Positions 52,009-62,303 of a stretch of DNA of 64,000 nt are shown here, piece by piece. The position numbers and the translations under genes were made by a program. The notes beneath the pieces are model-generated. The model saw only the letters and a program-made list of their open reading frames with translations, searched no databases and was not told the origin of the DNA. The stretch is from Exiguobacterium sp. TNDT2 (GTDB lineage Bacteria > Bacillota > Bacilli > Exiguobacteriales > Exiguobacteriaceae), in the NCBI RefSeq assembly GCF_003331145.1, contig NZ_QLVE01000014.1:59970-123969 (forward strand), written 5' to 3'. Within the stretch, counting starts at the first letter, position 1, and each line of letters begins with the position of its first letter.

Positions 52009-52827
52009 ATGTTTCCAACTATGCGTGCCCAAGAATTGAAACACATCGTCCATACGGACTCGATTCGCTTCATTGATTGTCGTTATTCATTAAACGACGC
52101 CTCATACGGGAAGTATGTGTATCGGCAAGGACATCTCCCGAACGCCGTCTTCCTCGATTTAATGGAAGACTTATCCGGAACCGTGTCCGAGCACGGTGGC
52201 CGCCATCCACTGCCCTCTAAAGAGGCATGGACCGAGACGCTCCGCCGCATCGGGATTCAAAAAGATGATTTGGTCGTCATCTACGATGACGGCTTTCCGT
52301 TCGCCGCGCGTGCATGGTGGTTGTTCAAATGGGCCGGCCATGAACGTGTTATCGTGCTCGAAGGCGGGATTCAATCCGGAATTACCTACTGCGGGGAAAC
52401 AACGACGGATGTTCCGTCCTATCCCGCTTCCGACTATACCCCGATCTTCCAAGACGAGATGATCGCGACACTTGAAGACGTCCGCACCGCCACCAAAACC
52501 GGCGGACTCTATGATTCACGGACACCCGACCGGTACGATGGCAGTTATGAACCGATTGATCATACACCGGGTCATATCCCGAACGCCGTACTATGTCCCT
52601 ACACCGAGGCCGTCACCGACCTCGGCACGCTCCAAGATTTCCATGACTTGAAAGAGCTGTACGCCAACGTCCTCGATGTCCCAAATCCCATCTTCTATTG
52701 CGGGAGCGGGGTCACCGCCTGCGTCAACATTTTGGCATTGCATGCCCTCGGGAAGGACGACGCCCGTCTGTACCCCGGCTCTTACTCGGATTGGATCAGC
52801 TATCCAGAAAATCCGGTCCACCCATAA
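52009..52827 (+). CDS. thiosulfate/3-mercaptopyruvate sulfurtransferase
   Basis: 272 residues, tandem rhodanese domains. The inactive N-terminal domain (IRFIDCRYSLNDASYGKYVYRQGHLPNAVFLDL) is joined to a catalytic C-terminal one whose cysteine is in IFYCGSGVTACVNI near residue 228. CGSGVTA is the loop of mercaptopyruvate/thiosulfate enzymes. Moves sulfane sulfur to cyanide or thiols. The ATG follows GAGGTGA. Divergent from pgcA. Confidence 0.9.
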   Translation: MFPTMRAQELKHIVHTDSIRFIDCRYSLNDASYGKYVYRQGHLPNAVFLDLMEDLSGTVSEHGGRHPLPSKEAWTETLRRIGIQKDDLVVIYDDGFPFAARAWWLFKWAGHERVIVLEGGIQSGITYCGETTTDVPSYPASDYTPIFQDEMIATLEDVRTATKTGGLYDSRTPDRYDGSYEPIDHTPGHIPNAVLCPYTEAVTDLGTLQDFHDLKELYANVLDVPNPIFYCGSGVTACVNILALHALGKDDARLYPGSYSDWISYPENPVHP

Positions 52828-52846
52828 CGGGTGGATCGTTTTTTAT
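52815..52846. terminator. terminator at the end of the sulfurtransferase gene
   Basis: GTCCACCC-ATAAC-GGGTGGAT then CGTTTTTT; overlaps the stop codon and lies between convergent genes. Confidence 0.78.
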
Positions 52847-55275
52847 TTCACGCTCGTCGGTTTGATGTTCCAGACGGCGTTTGCATATTCTGTGATCGTC
52901 CGGTCACTCGAGAAGATGCCCGACTTGGCCGTGTTGACGATTGAACTCTCGGCCCAACGTGATTTGTCTGAGAACACCTCGTCGACGCGTCGTTGTGCCT
53001 GCATGTATGATGCGAAATCTTTCAAGACGAGGAAATCGTCATTATAGACGAGGAGCGAATCGAAGATGGCTTGGAATTGATATTCTCCGACCTTATCGAA
53101 CGTCCCGTTGACGAGAGCGTCGACGACGTTGCGTACTTCCGTGTTCGCATGATAGATGTCAGCCGCGTGATAGCCGCCAAACTTCTTATAATTCATGACT
53201 TCTTGCGGCGTCAATCCGAAGATGAAGATATGGTCGTCCCCGACCGCATCGCGAATCTCGATATTGGCCCCGTCGAGCGTGCCGATTGTGAGCGCACCGT
53301 TCATCATGAACTTCATGTTGCCGGTACCTGACGCCTCGTAGCTCGCCGTCGAGATTTGTTCACTCAAATCCGAACCAGGGAAAATGCGCTCCGCCATCGA
53401 GACGCGATAGTTTTCAAGGAAGACGACCTTGAGGAAACGGCTCGCCCGCTGATCATTGTTGATCATGGCTGCGAGCGCATTGATATAACGAATGACTTCT
53501 TTGGCATAGTAGTAGCCCGGGGCCGCCTTCGCACCGAAGATGAACGTCCGTGGCACCATCGTGAACGTCGGGTCCGCTTGAATCTTTTGATAGAGTGCGT
53601 GAATGTGCATCGCATCCATCAATTGACGTTTGTAGGCGTGAAGCCGCTTGACTTGAACGTCAAAAATCGACTCCGGGTCGACGGCGATGCCCGTCTCGTC
53701 TTGAATATAGCCGGCAAGGTCGAGTTTGTTTTGTTGTTTCACGTTCATGACCTGCTCTTGGAAGCTCGCGTCTTTCGACACGCCCATCAACTTCTCAAGA
53801 TCGTTCGGATGTTCAATCCATGACGGACCGATCGCATCGGTGATCAAGTTCGAGAGACGCGGGTTTGACTTGAGGAGCCAGCGACGATGCGTGATCCCGT
53901 TCGTCTTGTTGTTGAAGCGCAACGGGAACATCTCGTATAAGTGACGCATCTCACGCTGTTTCAAAATATCGGTATGGATTCGGGCGACGCCGTTCGTCGA
54001 GTGCGAGCCGACGACGGCAAGGTTCGCCATATTAATATGTTGGTTCGACACAATCGCAATCTCACTCATATGTGGTTCAAGATGCGGGTAGTTGACGAGG
54101 ACGTCTTTACAGAAGCGGCGATTGATTTCAGTGATGATTTGATAGATGCGCGGCAATAGCCGTTCATACATCTCGACCGGCCACTTCTCAAGCGCCTCGG
54201 CGAGGAGCGTATGGTTCGTGAACGACATGACGCTCTTCGTCACGCGCCACGCTTCGTCCCACCCGTAGCCGTGGTCGTCCATCAAGATCCGCATGAGTTC
54301 AGGGATGGCCACGACCGGATGCGTATCGTTAATATGGACCGCATAATGGTCGCCTAAGTGTTTCAACGATTTGTTATGGCGTAAGTAAGACGCAATCATC
54401 GACTGGACGCCCGCCGAGACGAAGAAATACTGTTGCTTCAAGCGCAACACTTTTCCTTCATATGTCGTGTCGTCTGGGTAGAGGAACTCAGAGATGGTCG
54501 CAATCGACTGCTTGTACTTCAGCAAATCTTTATACGAGCCTTTCGTCCGTTCCATATACTCCTCGTCATCAAACGGCGACTCGGCGTTCCAAAGACGGAG
54601 CGTGTTGACGACGTCATTCTTGTAACCGATAATCGGCATATCGTATGGGACGGCGCGGACGACTTCCTCTGGATGATGGACGACCCGGAGCCGGTCCCCG
54701 ATTTGCCGCATCTCGACCCAACCGCCGAAGTTGACGTCGATGGCCCGGTCGGCCCGTCGTGTCTCCCACATGTTCCCGTCACGTAGCCAGTTGTCCGGCA
54801 ATTCGACTTGATAACCGTCGACGATTTTTTGTTTGAACAAGCCGTAACGGTAGCGAATCCCGTTCCCGTGTCCCGGCAGACTGAGCGCTGCGAGCGAGTC
54901 GAGGAAGCAGGCTGCTAGGCGGCCGAGACCGCCGTTACCGAGACCTGGTTCCGGCTCATATTCGGTGATATCGGTGAAGTTGAATCCGAGCTCCTCGAGT
55001 CCCTCTTGCACGACTTCTAAGACGTCCATACTGAGCAAGTTGTTGTACAGAAAACGACCGAGCAAAAATTCAAGTGAAAAATAAATGACTTGTTTACTTT
55101 GTTTTTCTTCGTGCTTGTCGCGGGTGTTGATCCATTTCGGGATCGCCTGCTCGCGCACCATCGTTGCCAACGTTTGATACACTTCCTGCTCGGTCCCTTC
55201 ATCAAACGACTTCCCGTTTAATGCGACAAATCTCTCTTGGAATGAAGTGACGAAGCTCTGTTTGTCTGTAAACAT
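52843..55275 (-). CDS. glgP: glycogen phosphorylase
   Basis: 810 residues, GT35. The N-terminal YFSLEFLLGRFLYNNLL near 65, LGNGGLGRLAACFLDS near 110, and the PLP site EASGTGNMKFMMNGALTIGTLDGANIEI near 640 are intact, with the PLP lysine in GNMKF. Releases glucose 1-phosphate from glycogen. The ATG at 55275 has AAGGAG 12 bases upstream. Last gene of glgC-glgD-glgA-glgP, 22 bp after glgA. Confidence 0.95.
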   Translation of the reverse strand: MFTDKQSFVTSFQERFVALNGKSFDEGTEQEVYQTLATMVREQAIPKWINTRDKHEEKQSKQVIYFSLEFLLGRFLYNNLLSMDVLEVVQEGLEELGFNFTDITEYEPEPGLGNGGLGRLAACFLDSLAALSLPGHGNGIRYRYGLFKQKIVDGYQVELPDNWLRDGNMWETRRADRAIDVNFGGWVEMRQIGDRLRVVHHPEEVVRAVPYDMPIIGYKNDVVNTLRLWNAESPFDDEEYMERTKGSYKDLLKYKQSIATISEFLYPDDTTYEGKVLRLKQQYFFVSAGVQSMIASYLRHNKSLKHLGDHYAVHINDTHPVVAIPELMRILMDDHGYGWDEAWRVTKSVMSFTNHTLLAEALEKWPVEMYERLLPRIYQIITEINRRFCKDVLVNYPHLEPHMSEIAIVSNQHINMANLAVVGSHSTNGVARIHTDILKQREMRHLYEMFPLRFNNKTNGITHRRWLLKSNPRLSNLITDAIGPSWIEHPNDLEKLMGVSKDASFQEQVMNVKQQNKLDLAGYIQDETGIAVDPESIFDVQVKRLHAYKRQLMDAMHIHALYQKIQADPTFTMVPRTFIFGAKAAPGYYYAKEVIRYINALAAMINNDQRASRFLKVVFLENYRVSMAERIFPGSDLSEQISTASYEASGTGNMKFMMNGALTIGTLDGANIEIRDAVGDDHIFIFGLTPQEVMNYKKFGGYHAADIYHANTEVRNVVDALVNGTFDKVGEYQFQAIFDSLLVYNDDFLVLKDFASYMQAQRRVDEVFSDKSRWAESSIVNTAKSGIFSSDRTITEYANAVWNIKPTSVK

Positions 55276-55297
55276 ATGTGTGTAAAACTCCTTCCAG

Positions 55298-56737
55298 TCA
55301 TGCGAATAGGTGATACAACTCACGGTATTGCTTTGCAGATTGTTTCCAGCTGAAGTCCGCGGTCATCGCTTGATGGACGAGCGCGTTCCAACTGTTGTCA
55401 TCATAGAAGACACGAATCGATTTCTCGATCGTCGCGAGCATCTCGTGGGCGTTATAGTTCAAGAAACCAAAACCTGTACCTTCTTGTGTGTATTCGTTAT
55501 ACGGTTTGACCGTGTCTCGTAATCCACCCGTCTCCCGGACAATGGGGAGCGTCCCATAGCGCATTGAGATGAGCTGGCTCAGACCACACGGCTCAAAACG
55601 TGACGGCATAAGAAATGCATCTGCTCCCGCATAAATCAAGTGTGCGAGTTCAATGTCAAAGCCGATATATGACCCGACCTTGCCTGGATGCGCCGCAGTC
55701 ATCTCGTGCACGATCCTCTCGTATTCGGGTTGACCCGAGCCGAGGAAGACGAACTGACAGTCCAAGTTTCCGAGCTCTTCACTCACCGCTTCGATTAAAT
55801 CGAGGCCCTTTTGTTCGACGAGCCGACTGACGAAACCAATCAACATGACATCGTCACGCAATTCGAGACCGAATCGTTCTTGGAGCACGCGCTTGTTGAC
55901 GAGCTTCCCTTCGCGGAACGTGTCGAGATTGTACGTCTGGGCAATCCGCTTGTCCGTGTTCGGGTCGTTCATCGTCAAATCCAAACCGTTTAAAATACCC
56001 CGGACGTCGACTGCTCGATGACGGAGCGCACCGTCAAGTCCTTCACCATAATACGGTTCCATAATCTCGTCACGATACGACGGACTGACCGTCGTGATTT
56101 GATCGGAGTGGACAATGCCGGCCTTCATGTAGTTGACGAGACCGTTATGTTGAATCCCTTCCGCCGTGAAGTGCTCCGGCCCAAACTGTAACAGCTCGCC
56201 GAGGACCACTTCTGGGAAGATGCCCTGATATTGCAGGTTATGGATGGTAAATACGGTACGGATGCGTTGATACGCCTCGAGGTGTTGATAATGAATCCGC
56301 AAGAAGGCTGGGACGACACCGGTCTGCCAATCATGGCAGTGGAGCACGTCGGGCACCTCTTCCGCTTCGAGCTTTCCGATCATCTCGAGAACGGCACGTG
56401 AGAAGAATGCGAAGCGCTCAGCATCATCGTAATGGCCATAGAGCACACCTTCCCGTTTGAAGTAATATTCGTTGTCGATAAAGTAGTATGTGATCTCATC
56501 TCGTTCGAGTTTGAGGACGGCACCGAACTGCTTGCGCCATCCGACCGGGACGATCAGGTCGAACATGTACTCCATCTCGTCCACATATTCCTGAGCGATC
56601 GCGCCATACTTCGGCATGATGACACTCACCTTTTCACCGAGTCCAGACACCGCTTGAGGGAGCGAGCCGATGACATCGGCAAGCCCCCCCGTTTTCATGA
56701 ACGGTGCCGCTTCTGAAGCGACATACCATATTTTCAT
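55298..56737 (-). CDS. glgA: glycogen synthase (ADP-glucose)
   Basis: 479 residues, GT5. ADP-glucose motif [17 protein letters not shown] near residue 14, [15 protein letters not shown] near 150, acceptor site GLDLTMNDP near 255 and [34 protein letters not shown] near 375. Extends alpha-1,4-glucan chains. AAAGGGGGAT precedes the ATG; 11 bp after glgD. Confidence 0.95.
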   Translation of the reverse strand: MKIWYVASEAAPFMKTGGLADVIGSLPQAVSGLGEKVSVIMPKYGAIAQEYVDEMEYMFDLIVPVGWRKQFGAVLKLERDEITYYFIDNEYYFKREGVLYGHYDDAERFAFFSRAVLEMIGKLEAEEVPDVLHCHDWQTGVVPAFLRIHYQHLEAYQRIRTVFTIHNLQYQGIFPEVVLGELLQFGPEHFTAEGIQHNGLVNYMKAGIVHSDQITTVSPSYRDEIMEPYYGEGLDGALRHRAVDVRGILNGLDLTMNDPNTDKRIAQTYNLDTFREGKLVNKRVLQERFGLELRDDVMLIGFVSRLVEQKGLDLIEAVSEELGNLDCQFVFLGSGQPEYERIVHEMTAAHPGKVGSYIGFDIELAHLIYAGADAFLMPSRFEPCGLSQLISMRYGTLPIVRETGGLRDTVKPYNEYTQEGTGFGFLNYNAHEMLATIEKSIRVFYDDNSWNALVHQAMTADFSWKQSAKQYRELYHLFA

Positions 56738-56748
56738 AATATCCCCCT

Positions 56749-57849
56749 TTACACAGTTGTCCGTTTTCCGATGACGATCGGTTCGTCGATCGTACCTCGA
56801 ATGACTTGTCCCCGTTTGACGACCACTTCTTTATCTAAAATGGCGTTCTCGACGACAGCGCCTTCCTCGATAATCGACTTGGATAAAATGATTGAGTTTT
56901 TAACACGGGCATGCTCACTGACGACGACACCGCGGAAGAGAATGCTGTTTTGAACTTCTCCGCTGATTTTACAGCCGTTTGCGACGAGCGCCTCATTCAC
57001 TTTCGACCCTTTCAAATAACGGGTCGGCGGCTCATGTTTGATCTTCGTATAGATATGCGGGAAGTCATAAATGATTCCTTCCTGACGAAGTAAGCGCATA
57101 CTTTCATTATAGTATGAAAGGACAGAATGAATCACCTGCATTTTGCCAGTATAGTGATAACCATGCACGTGCAGACGGTGAAGCTGCGGACGGATGACCC
57201 CGTCAAGCAAGTCGTACTCGCCTTTTGACGTCGCTTCGTCGACGAGACGAAGGAACAAATTCTTCGACATGATAATCGTCTCGGTATACGTGTACTCATC
57301 GTCCGGGCTGTACCCGCGCTCACCGATACCGACGACACGGTCGTTTTCACCGAGACGGATTGGGCGGCAATACCCGCATTTTTGTTCGTGAGCGGCATAA
57401 CCGAGTGTGATGTCCGCACCCATCGATTTATGATGGTCGAGCATGTCTTGGAAGTCGATCGTCGTCAATACGTTCGATCCGGTGATGACAACGTATGGTT
57501 GCTTGCTGCGCACGAAGTGTTCGCGGTGCATCGAGAAGTTGGCCAAATCGCCAAGGTATGCTTCCCCGTCAGGCTTAAGCGCCGGGGGGAAAATATGCAA
57601 TCCGCCCTGTGAACGATCCAAATCCCACTCCTTGCCTGAACCCAAGTGGTCCATGAGCGAGCGATATTTATCGAGCGTGAAAATACCAACTTGATTGATG
57701 CCTTGGGTGATCATGTTCGTCAATGTAAAATCAATCAGGCGATAACGCCCAGAGAACGGGACAGCCGCTAAATTGCGATGCCCCGTGAACTCTGGAAACA
57801 AGCCCTCTTCGGTCCCTAAGTTGATGACTCCTAACAAATCATTCGTCAA
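56749..57849 (-). CDS. glgD: glucose-1-phosphate adenylyltransferase subunit GlgD
   Basis: 366 residues. Nucleotidyltransferase fold followed by a left-handed beta-helix ([26 protein letters not shown]). It lacks the GGEGKRL-type ATP loop of GlgC; the N-terminus reads [35 protein letters not shown], as in Bacillus GlgD. It boosts activity of the GlgC/GlgD hetero-oligomer. The start is TTG at 57849, set by AAGGAGG 8 bases upstream; the upstream in-frame ATG would lie deep within glgC. Confidence 0.9.
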   Translation of the reverse strand: MTNDLLGVINLGTEEGLFPEFTGHRNLAAVPFSGRYRLIDFTLTNMITQGINQVGIFTLDKYRSLMDHLGSGKEWDLDRSQGGLHIFPPALKPDGEAYLGDLANFSMHREHFVRSKQPYVVITGSNVLTTIDFQDMLDHHKSMGADITLGYAAHEQKCGYCRPIRLGENDRVVGIGERGYSPDDEYTYTETIIMSKNLFLRLVDEATSKGEYDLLDGVIRPQLHRLHVHGYHYTGKMQVIHSVLSYYNESMRLLRQEGIIYDFPHIYTKIKHEPPTRYLKGSKVNEALVANGCKISGEVQNSILFRGVVVSEHARVKNSIILSKSIIEEGAVVENAILDKEVVVKRGQVIRGTIDEPIVIGKRTTV

Positions 57850-57883
57850 CAGTAACGCCTCCTTGCGTCGGTCTTTTTTTAAA

Positions 57884-59038
57884 TCAAGCACGTTGTTTGA
57901 AGACTGTGCCGCTCTCGATATTTTCGTGTGGTTCAATGACAACGATCTCACCACCCGGCTCGCCGACAGTCGCCCCGTCCTCAATGACGGCACAGCTCGC
58001 GACGATGGCTCTGTGAATGGTTACATCTTTTCCGATTCGTGCTCCCGGCATGATGACCGAGTCTTTGACGAGCGACCCTTCACCGACGCGCACGTCATAG
58101 AACAAGACTGAATGTTGGACTTCGCCTTCGATTCGACATCCTTCATTGATGACCGACTGTTCAACGCATGCATCTTTGCCGATGAACTGAGGTGTCTGGT
58201 TCGGGTTGACCGAGTAGATTTTAAAGTCCGGATCATAGAGGTCGAACGGCGGATCTTCTTCGAGCAAGTCCATGTTGGCTTCCCAAAGCGATTGAATCGT
58301 CCCGACGTCTTTCCAGTAGCCTTTAAATTTATACGCAAACACGTCTAAACCGTCGAGGAGCGTGTTCGGAATGATATTTTTCCCGAAGTCGAAGCTTGAT
58401 GTCTCGTCTTCCGCATCTTGGATCAAGTGCTCCCGTAGCACTTTCCAGTTGAAGATATAGATTCCCATCGAAGCCAAGTTGCTCTTCGGTTTCTCCGGCT
58501 TCTCTTCAAACTCTTTAATGCGAAGGTCATCGCTTGTGTTCAAGATTCCGAAACGAGGTGCCTCGTCCCAAGGGACTTCCATGACTGAGATGGTGACGTC
58601 TGCTTGCTTCTCTTTATGGAAATCGAGCATCTTCTCGTAATCCATCTTGTAAATGTGGTCCCCCGACAGGATCAACACATACTCCGGATCATAATCGTCG
58701 ATGTAGCTCAAGTTCCGATAAATCGCATTGGCCGTACCTTCGTACCAATTTTTACCCGATTGCGCTTGGTATGGCGGCAAGATGGCCAAACCTCCATTGC
58801 GACGGTCCAAGTCCCAGGCCGACCCGATGCCTAGGTAGCGGTTCAATTCAAGCGGTTCGTATTGTGTCAACACTCCCACCGTCGTAATTCCCGAATTGGT
58901 ACAGTTCGATAATGGAAAATCGATGATTCGGTACTTCCCTCCGAAATGGACAGCAGGCTTCGCTGTCTTCCGTGTGAGAGGCCCGAGTCGTTTCCCTTCT
59001 CCTCCTGCGAGGAGCATCGCAACCATTTCTTGCTTCAT
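57884..59038 (-). CDS. glgC: glucose-1-phosphate adenylyltransferase GlgC
   Basis: 384 residues, catalytic subunit. ATP loop [40 protein letters not shown] (residues 8-46), catalytic region [17 protein letters not shown] near 120, glucose-1-P site [10 protein letters not shown] near 185 and a C-terminal beta-helix. Makes ADP-glucose, the committed step of glycogen synthesis. AGGAGG before the ATG. First gene of the operon; a perfect cre site lies upstream. glgB, which normally starts this operon, is missing. Confidence 0.95.
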   Translation of the reverse strand: MKQEMVAMLLAGGEGKRLGPLTRKTAKPAVHFGGKYRIIDFPLSNCTNSGITTVGVLTQYEPLELNRYLGIGSAWDLDRRNGGLAILPPYQAQSGKNWYEGTANAIYRNLSYIDDYDPEYVLILSGDHIYKMDYEKMLDFHKEKQADVTISVMEVPWDEAPRFGILNTSDDLRIKEFEEKPEKPKSNLASMGIYIFNWKVLREHLIQDAEDETSSFDFGKNIIPNTLLDGLDVFAYKFKGYWKDVGTIQSLWEANMDLLEEDPPFDLYDPDFKIYSVNPNQTPQFIGKDACVEQSVINEGCRIEGEVQHSVLFYDVRVGEGSLVKDSVIMPGARIGKDVTIHRAIVASCAVIEDGATVGEPGGEIVVIEPHENIESGTVFKQRA

Positions 59039-59121
59039 AGTACAGCCTCCTAAATTCATAATATAATCATCTATTACCCTCTTTCTCTATTTCCTAATGT
59101 ATTCCTGCTCAAATTATTATA

Positions 59122-59136
59122 TGATAACGTTTACAT
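59122..59136. promoter_or_regulatory. cre site in the glgC/PBP divergent region
   Basis: Read on the minus strand ATGTAAACGTTATCA fits the cre consensus at every position. A TATAAT lies directly downstream of it toward glgC, so it covers the promoter spacer of glgCDAP; CcpA would link glycogen synthesis to carbon supply. Confidence 0.75.
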
Positions 59137-59190
59137 TTTGAATTTTATCTAAAGATTGACGATATAATGAATATAGAGAGAGGTGAGACG

Positions 59191-60978
59191 ATGCGAGCGT
59201 GGATTGGGACACTATTTTTTGCCGGTTTGTTAGCCGCTGGTCTAACAATCAGTGGGGCGTTGAAAGAGGAGATTGAACAGACGAAGCAGATTTTGATGTG
59301 GGGCGAAAAGACGGTCGATGCGGCCCCGCTCGCTTCGAAGCATGCCGTCACATTGACGTATAAAGGCGGGACAGAACAGCTTTATTTAAACGGCCGACGA
59401 GATGACGTCTCCATCGCTCGCTTCCCGCTTCATATCCGCGAAGCAATCATGGTCATCGAAGATCGTAAGTTCAACGCCCATCCAGGATACGATCTCGGCG
59501 GAATCGCCCGGGCGTTCATTCACAACGCTAATGAATCTTCCTTACAGGGCGGGAGCACAATCACGCAACAGCTGGCTCGTAACGTCTATTTGACGCACGA
59601 ACGAACGTATGAGCGAAAAGTGAAAGAATTATTGCTTGCTCGGGCGCTCGAAAAACAATATAGCAAAAAAGAAATTATGACTGCTTACAGCAACGTCATT
59701 TTCTTTGGCCATAACGTTTATGGCATCCAGGCAGCGGCCGATACGTACTTCGATCGTTCACTCGAAGATTTGAACTGGAATCAAATCGCCTACTTATTGA
59801 CCGTTCCGAACAATCCGTCTTTATATGACCCGCTCGAACCATCGGCTAGGTTTTACGAACGAAAAGACCGAATCCTCACTCAACTTCGGGATGCCGGTGT
59901 TCTATCGAAGCAAGCTTACGAGACGTACCACGGTGTGAAGCTGAAGGCTACCTATCGCCAGCATGTCGTCCGCTATCCCGATTATATGGATACGGTCATG
60001 AAAGAAGCGGTCCGACTCGTCCGCTCACGCTATGACCTCGATGAAGAAGCTGCCAAAGACTATTTAGCGACCAACCAAGCTACAATTGACACCTACCTGT
60101 CCGTAGCTCGGCAGAAGCAAGCAAAACAAGTCATGACGAAGCTGCCGACCGGTCTAAACGGCGGCTATGCCGAAGTGACGCCGAAAGGCCGAATCATCGC
60201 TCTCGTGGATTCAGAGATGACCCGAAGCGGCGAATTCAACCGGGCCACGCAAGCGTTCCGTCAGCCCGGCTCGGCCATCAAACCGATTCTCGTCTTCGCC
60301 CCTTATATCGAAGAGACCAGTGCGAAACTTGATACCGTCCTCGACGGCCGGCCAGTCTGTTACGGAACGTATTGTCCGACGAACAGCGGCAATCGTATCC
60401 TTGGGGATGTGTCGTTCCATGATACGGTCGCCTATTCATACAATACGCCGGCGCTCGCAGCGTTCACCTCGATCGACCAAGAAACGGCGTTCGCCACGGC
60501 CGACATGATGTTCAGCCAATGGGATGCTAAAACGGATAACAGCTTGGCCAGCGCACTCGGCGGTTTGACGCAAGGTGTATCTCCGAAAGAGCTTGCCGCC
60601 GCCTATACCCCGTTCTTGAACCAAGGTGTGTACGTGTCAGGTCAGACCATCAAGCAAATCCGCTTTGAGTCAGGGGAACCTACACTCACACCAAGCGTGA
60701 CAAAACAGGCTGTCTGGTCGAAAGCGACCGTCGCGACGATGCGCGAGGCGTTGTCCGCCGTCACGACGTACGGGACCGGACGGTATGCCGGTCAAATCAA
60801 ACGTCCTTATGTCGGCGGCAAGACCGGCACGACGAACTCACATAAAGACATGTGGTACGTCGGCTTGACCGATGAGACCATCACGGCCATCTGGCTCGGC
60901 GCCGATACCCCGCGGCCGTTCCCGGAGCTCGCCAACCGGGCCTATCCTGCTATCATTTGGACGGAAGCACATCGCTAA
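59191..60978 (+). CDS. class A penicillin-binding protein (PBP1A/PbpG type)
   Basis: 595 residues. N-terminal membrane anchor (IGTLFFAGLLAAGLTISGAL), glycosyltransferase GT51 domain with EDRKFNAHPGYDLGGIARAF near 88 (catalytic Glu) and GGSTITQQLARNVYLTHERTYERKVKE near 115, and a transpeptidase domain with SxxK in PGSAIKP near 360, SxN in YSYNTP near 413 and KTGT in GGKTGTTNSHK near 540. Polymerises and cross-links peptidoglycan outside the membrane. Shorter than PBP1 and without a tail domain. Start at 59191 after GAGAGGTGAG; TATAAT at 59163-59168 is its likely -10. Confidence 0.93.
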   Translation: MRAWIGTLFFAGLLAAGLTISGALKEEIEQTKQILMWGEKTVDAAPLASKHAVTLTYKGGTEQLYLNGRRDDVSIARFPLHIREAIMVIEDRKFNAHPGYDLGGIARAFIHNANESSLQGGSTITQQLARNVYLTHERTYERKVKELLLARALEKQYSKKEIMTAYSNVIFFGHNVYGIQAAADTYFDRSLEDLNWNQIAYLLTVPNNPSLYDPLEPSARFYERKDRILTQLRDAGVLSKQAYETYHGVKLKATYRQHVVRYPDYMDTVMKEAVRLVRSRYDLDEEAAKDYLATNQATIDTYLSVARQKQAKQVMTKLPTGLNGGYAEVTPKGRIIALVDSEMTRSGEFNRATQAFRQPGSAIKPILVFAPYIEETSAKLDTVLDGRPVCYGTYCPTNSGNRILGDVSFHDTVAYSYNTPALAAFTSIDQETAFATADMMFSQWDAKTDNSLASALGGLTQGVSPKELAAAYTPFLNQGVYVSGQTIKQIRFESGEPTLTPSVTKQAVWSKATVATMREALSAVTTYGTGRYAGQIKRPYVGGKTGTTNSHKDMWYVGLTDETITAIWLGADTPRPFPELANRAYPAIIWTEAHR

Positions 60979-61010
60979 AAAGCCAGGGACGGCATTGTCC
61001 CTGGCTTTTT
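60977..61010. terminator. terminator after the PBP gene
   Basis: AAAAAGCCAGGGAC / GTCCCTGGCTTTTT 14-bp perfect stem with 6-base loop. Confidence 0.93.
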
Positions 61011-61035
61011 ATGGTCGTCGACTCAGCTTATATCA

Positions 61036-61593
61036 TCATAAAATGATATCCCCGACCGAGTTAAACAAACGGAGCATCGCCCAAGCCAGACCACTCAACA
61101 GAATCGCCCACATCATGGCTTGAATCAACAGCAGACCGATGGCCCTAAATGTTGACATCAACTGGCTGACTTGCCATATGTAATAAAACAAATAAAGGAT
61201 GAACGTGCCAAGCAGTACTGCGATGACCGCGAGAAGCGAATTTAAAAACAAGAAGCTGATTCCTGAACCAACGAGGAAGACCGTTGCCCCCGGTTTTAAA
61301 CGATGAAGCGAGCTACCGTTCGTCTCACGCGCAAAGAAGGCGAATCCGAGTTGATTGAACGTATCAGCGACGAGCTTGAAGGCGCTAAACAGCATGAAGT
61401 AGACGGTAAAGAACACGACGAGCACGAGCACTTTCGACTCTTGGACGGACAATAGGGCTATGATTTCGCTGTACACACCGACACGGGTCAGCCATTGAAT
61501 CACATACTCGCTCGTGGCAATCGCAAGCGACATCGAGAATAGAATGATCCCGATCAACGGGGCATAGCTTAACAAGTACACGTTTGTTTTCAT
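61036..61593 (-). CDS. integral membrane protein of unknown function (YufK/DUF5366-like?)
   Basis: 185 residues with about five helices: LLSYAPLIGIILFSMSLAIA, VLVLVVFFTVYFMLFSAFKLVA, ATVFLVGSGISFLFLNSLLAVIAVLLGTFILYLFYYIW and ALGLLLIQAMMWAILLSGLAWAML-like. The order recalls Bacillus YufK (from memory, low confidence). No catalytic motif. The ATG at 61593 has GGAGC 6 bases upstream. Divergent from the tiny ORF at 61695. Confidence 0.6.
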   Translation of the reverse strand: MKTNVYLLSYAPLIGIILFSMSLAIATSEYVIQWLTRVGVYSEIIALLSVQESKVLVLVVFFTVYFMLFSAFKLVADTFNQLGFAFFARETNGSSLHRLKPGATVFLVGSGISFLFLNSLLAVIAVLLGTFILYLFYYIWQVSQLMSTFRAIGLLLIQAMMWAILLSGLAWAMLRLFNSVGDIIL

Positions 61594-61694
61594 ATCGGCT
61601 CCAATTTCACAAGAATTTCTCATATTCAGTGCAAATCTATTATCAAGTATATTATAATATTTGTAGTCACGGAGAACAAAAGGGGGATTTTTAG

Positions 61695-61787
61695 ATGGGT
61701 TTGTTACTAATGGTCGGAATCAGCGTCGTCTTCCTCGCAGCTATCTTCACAGCTGGATACAACAGAAAACCTGAAGGTAATCAATAA
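61695..61787 (+). CDS. 30-residue membrane peptide
   Basis: MGLLLMVGISVVFLAAIFTA then GYNRKPEGNQ and a TAA stop: one hydrophobic helix and a short polar tail. Support: AAAGGGGGAT 8 bases before the ATG, a TATAAT -10 at 61653-61658, and a terminator starting at its stop codon, so it forms its own unit. Not recognised. No Fur box, unlike the similar-sized gene at 14850. Confidence 0.6.
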   Translation: MGLLLMVGISVVFLAAIFTAGYNRKPEGNQ

Positions 61788-61823
61788 GAGCCGAGATTCT
61801 CACGAATCCGGCTCTTCTTTTAT
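61786..61823. terminator. bidirectional terminator
   Basis: AAGAGCCG-A-GATTC / GAATC-CGGCTCTT then TCTTTT, between the tiny ORF and convergent trmL. Confidence 0.85.
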
Positions 61824-62293
61824 TTCAATCCAGCATACCCTTGTTGACGGAGCGCCTCATAAACGATGATGGCCGCCGTGTTCGAGACGTTGAGCGACCG
61901 GACGAGGTTCGATTGGGGTAAACGGATGCAACGGTCGAGGTTGTCCTCGATCACTTCCATCGGTAACCCTTTCGTCTCACGCCCGAAGACGAAGAAATAG
62001 TCTTTCTCGATGTCGGATACGTCAAGATCACTTGGGTACTGTTCCCCATACTTGGTAATGTAGAAGAACTCTCCGTCCGGGTGCTCGGCCCACAGTTCAT
62101 CGAGTGAATCATGATACCGCACGTCGACGAACTGCCAATAGTCGAGTCCTGCCCGCTTGAGCATCTTGTCATCCGTCGAAAAACCTAACGGACGAATCAA
62201 ATGGAGCACCGAATTCGTCGCAGCACATGTGCGCGAGACGTTACCTGTATTCGCTGGTATTTCTGGTTGAAACATGACTACATGGATTGCCAT
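61820..62293 (-). CDS. trmL: tRNA (cytidine/uridine-2'-O-)-methyltransferase TrmL
   Basis: 157 residues, single SPOUT domain. MFQPEIPANTGNVSRTCAAT near residue 7, FFVFGRETKGLP near 100 and RLPQSNLVRSLNVSNTAAIIVYEALRQ near 123-149 are the three knot motifs. It methylates the wobble ribose of tRNA-Leu. GAGGAG precedes the ATG; 10 bp after ogt and probably cotranscribed with it and queG. Confidence 0.95.
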   Translation of the reverse strand: MAIHVVMFQPEIPANTGNVSRTCAATNSVLHLIRPLGFSTDDKMLKRAGLDYWQFVDVRYHDSLDELWAEHPDGEFFYITKYGEQYPSDLDVSDIEKDYFFVFGRETKGLPMEVIEDNLDRCIRLPQSNLVRSLNVSNTAAIIVYEALRQQGYAGLK

Positions 62294-62303
62294 AGTACAC
62301 TCC

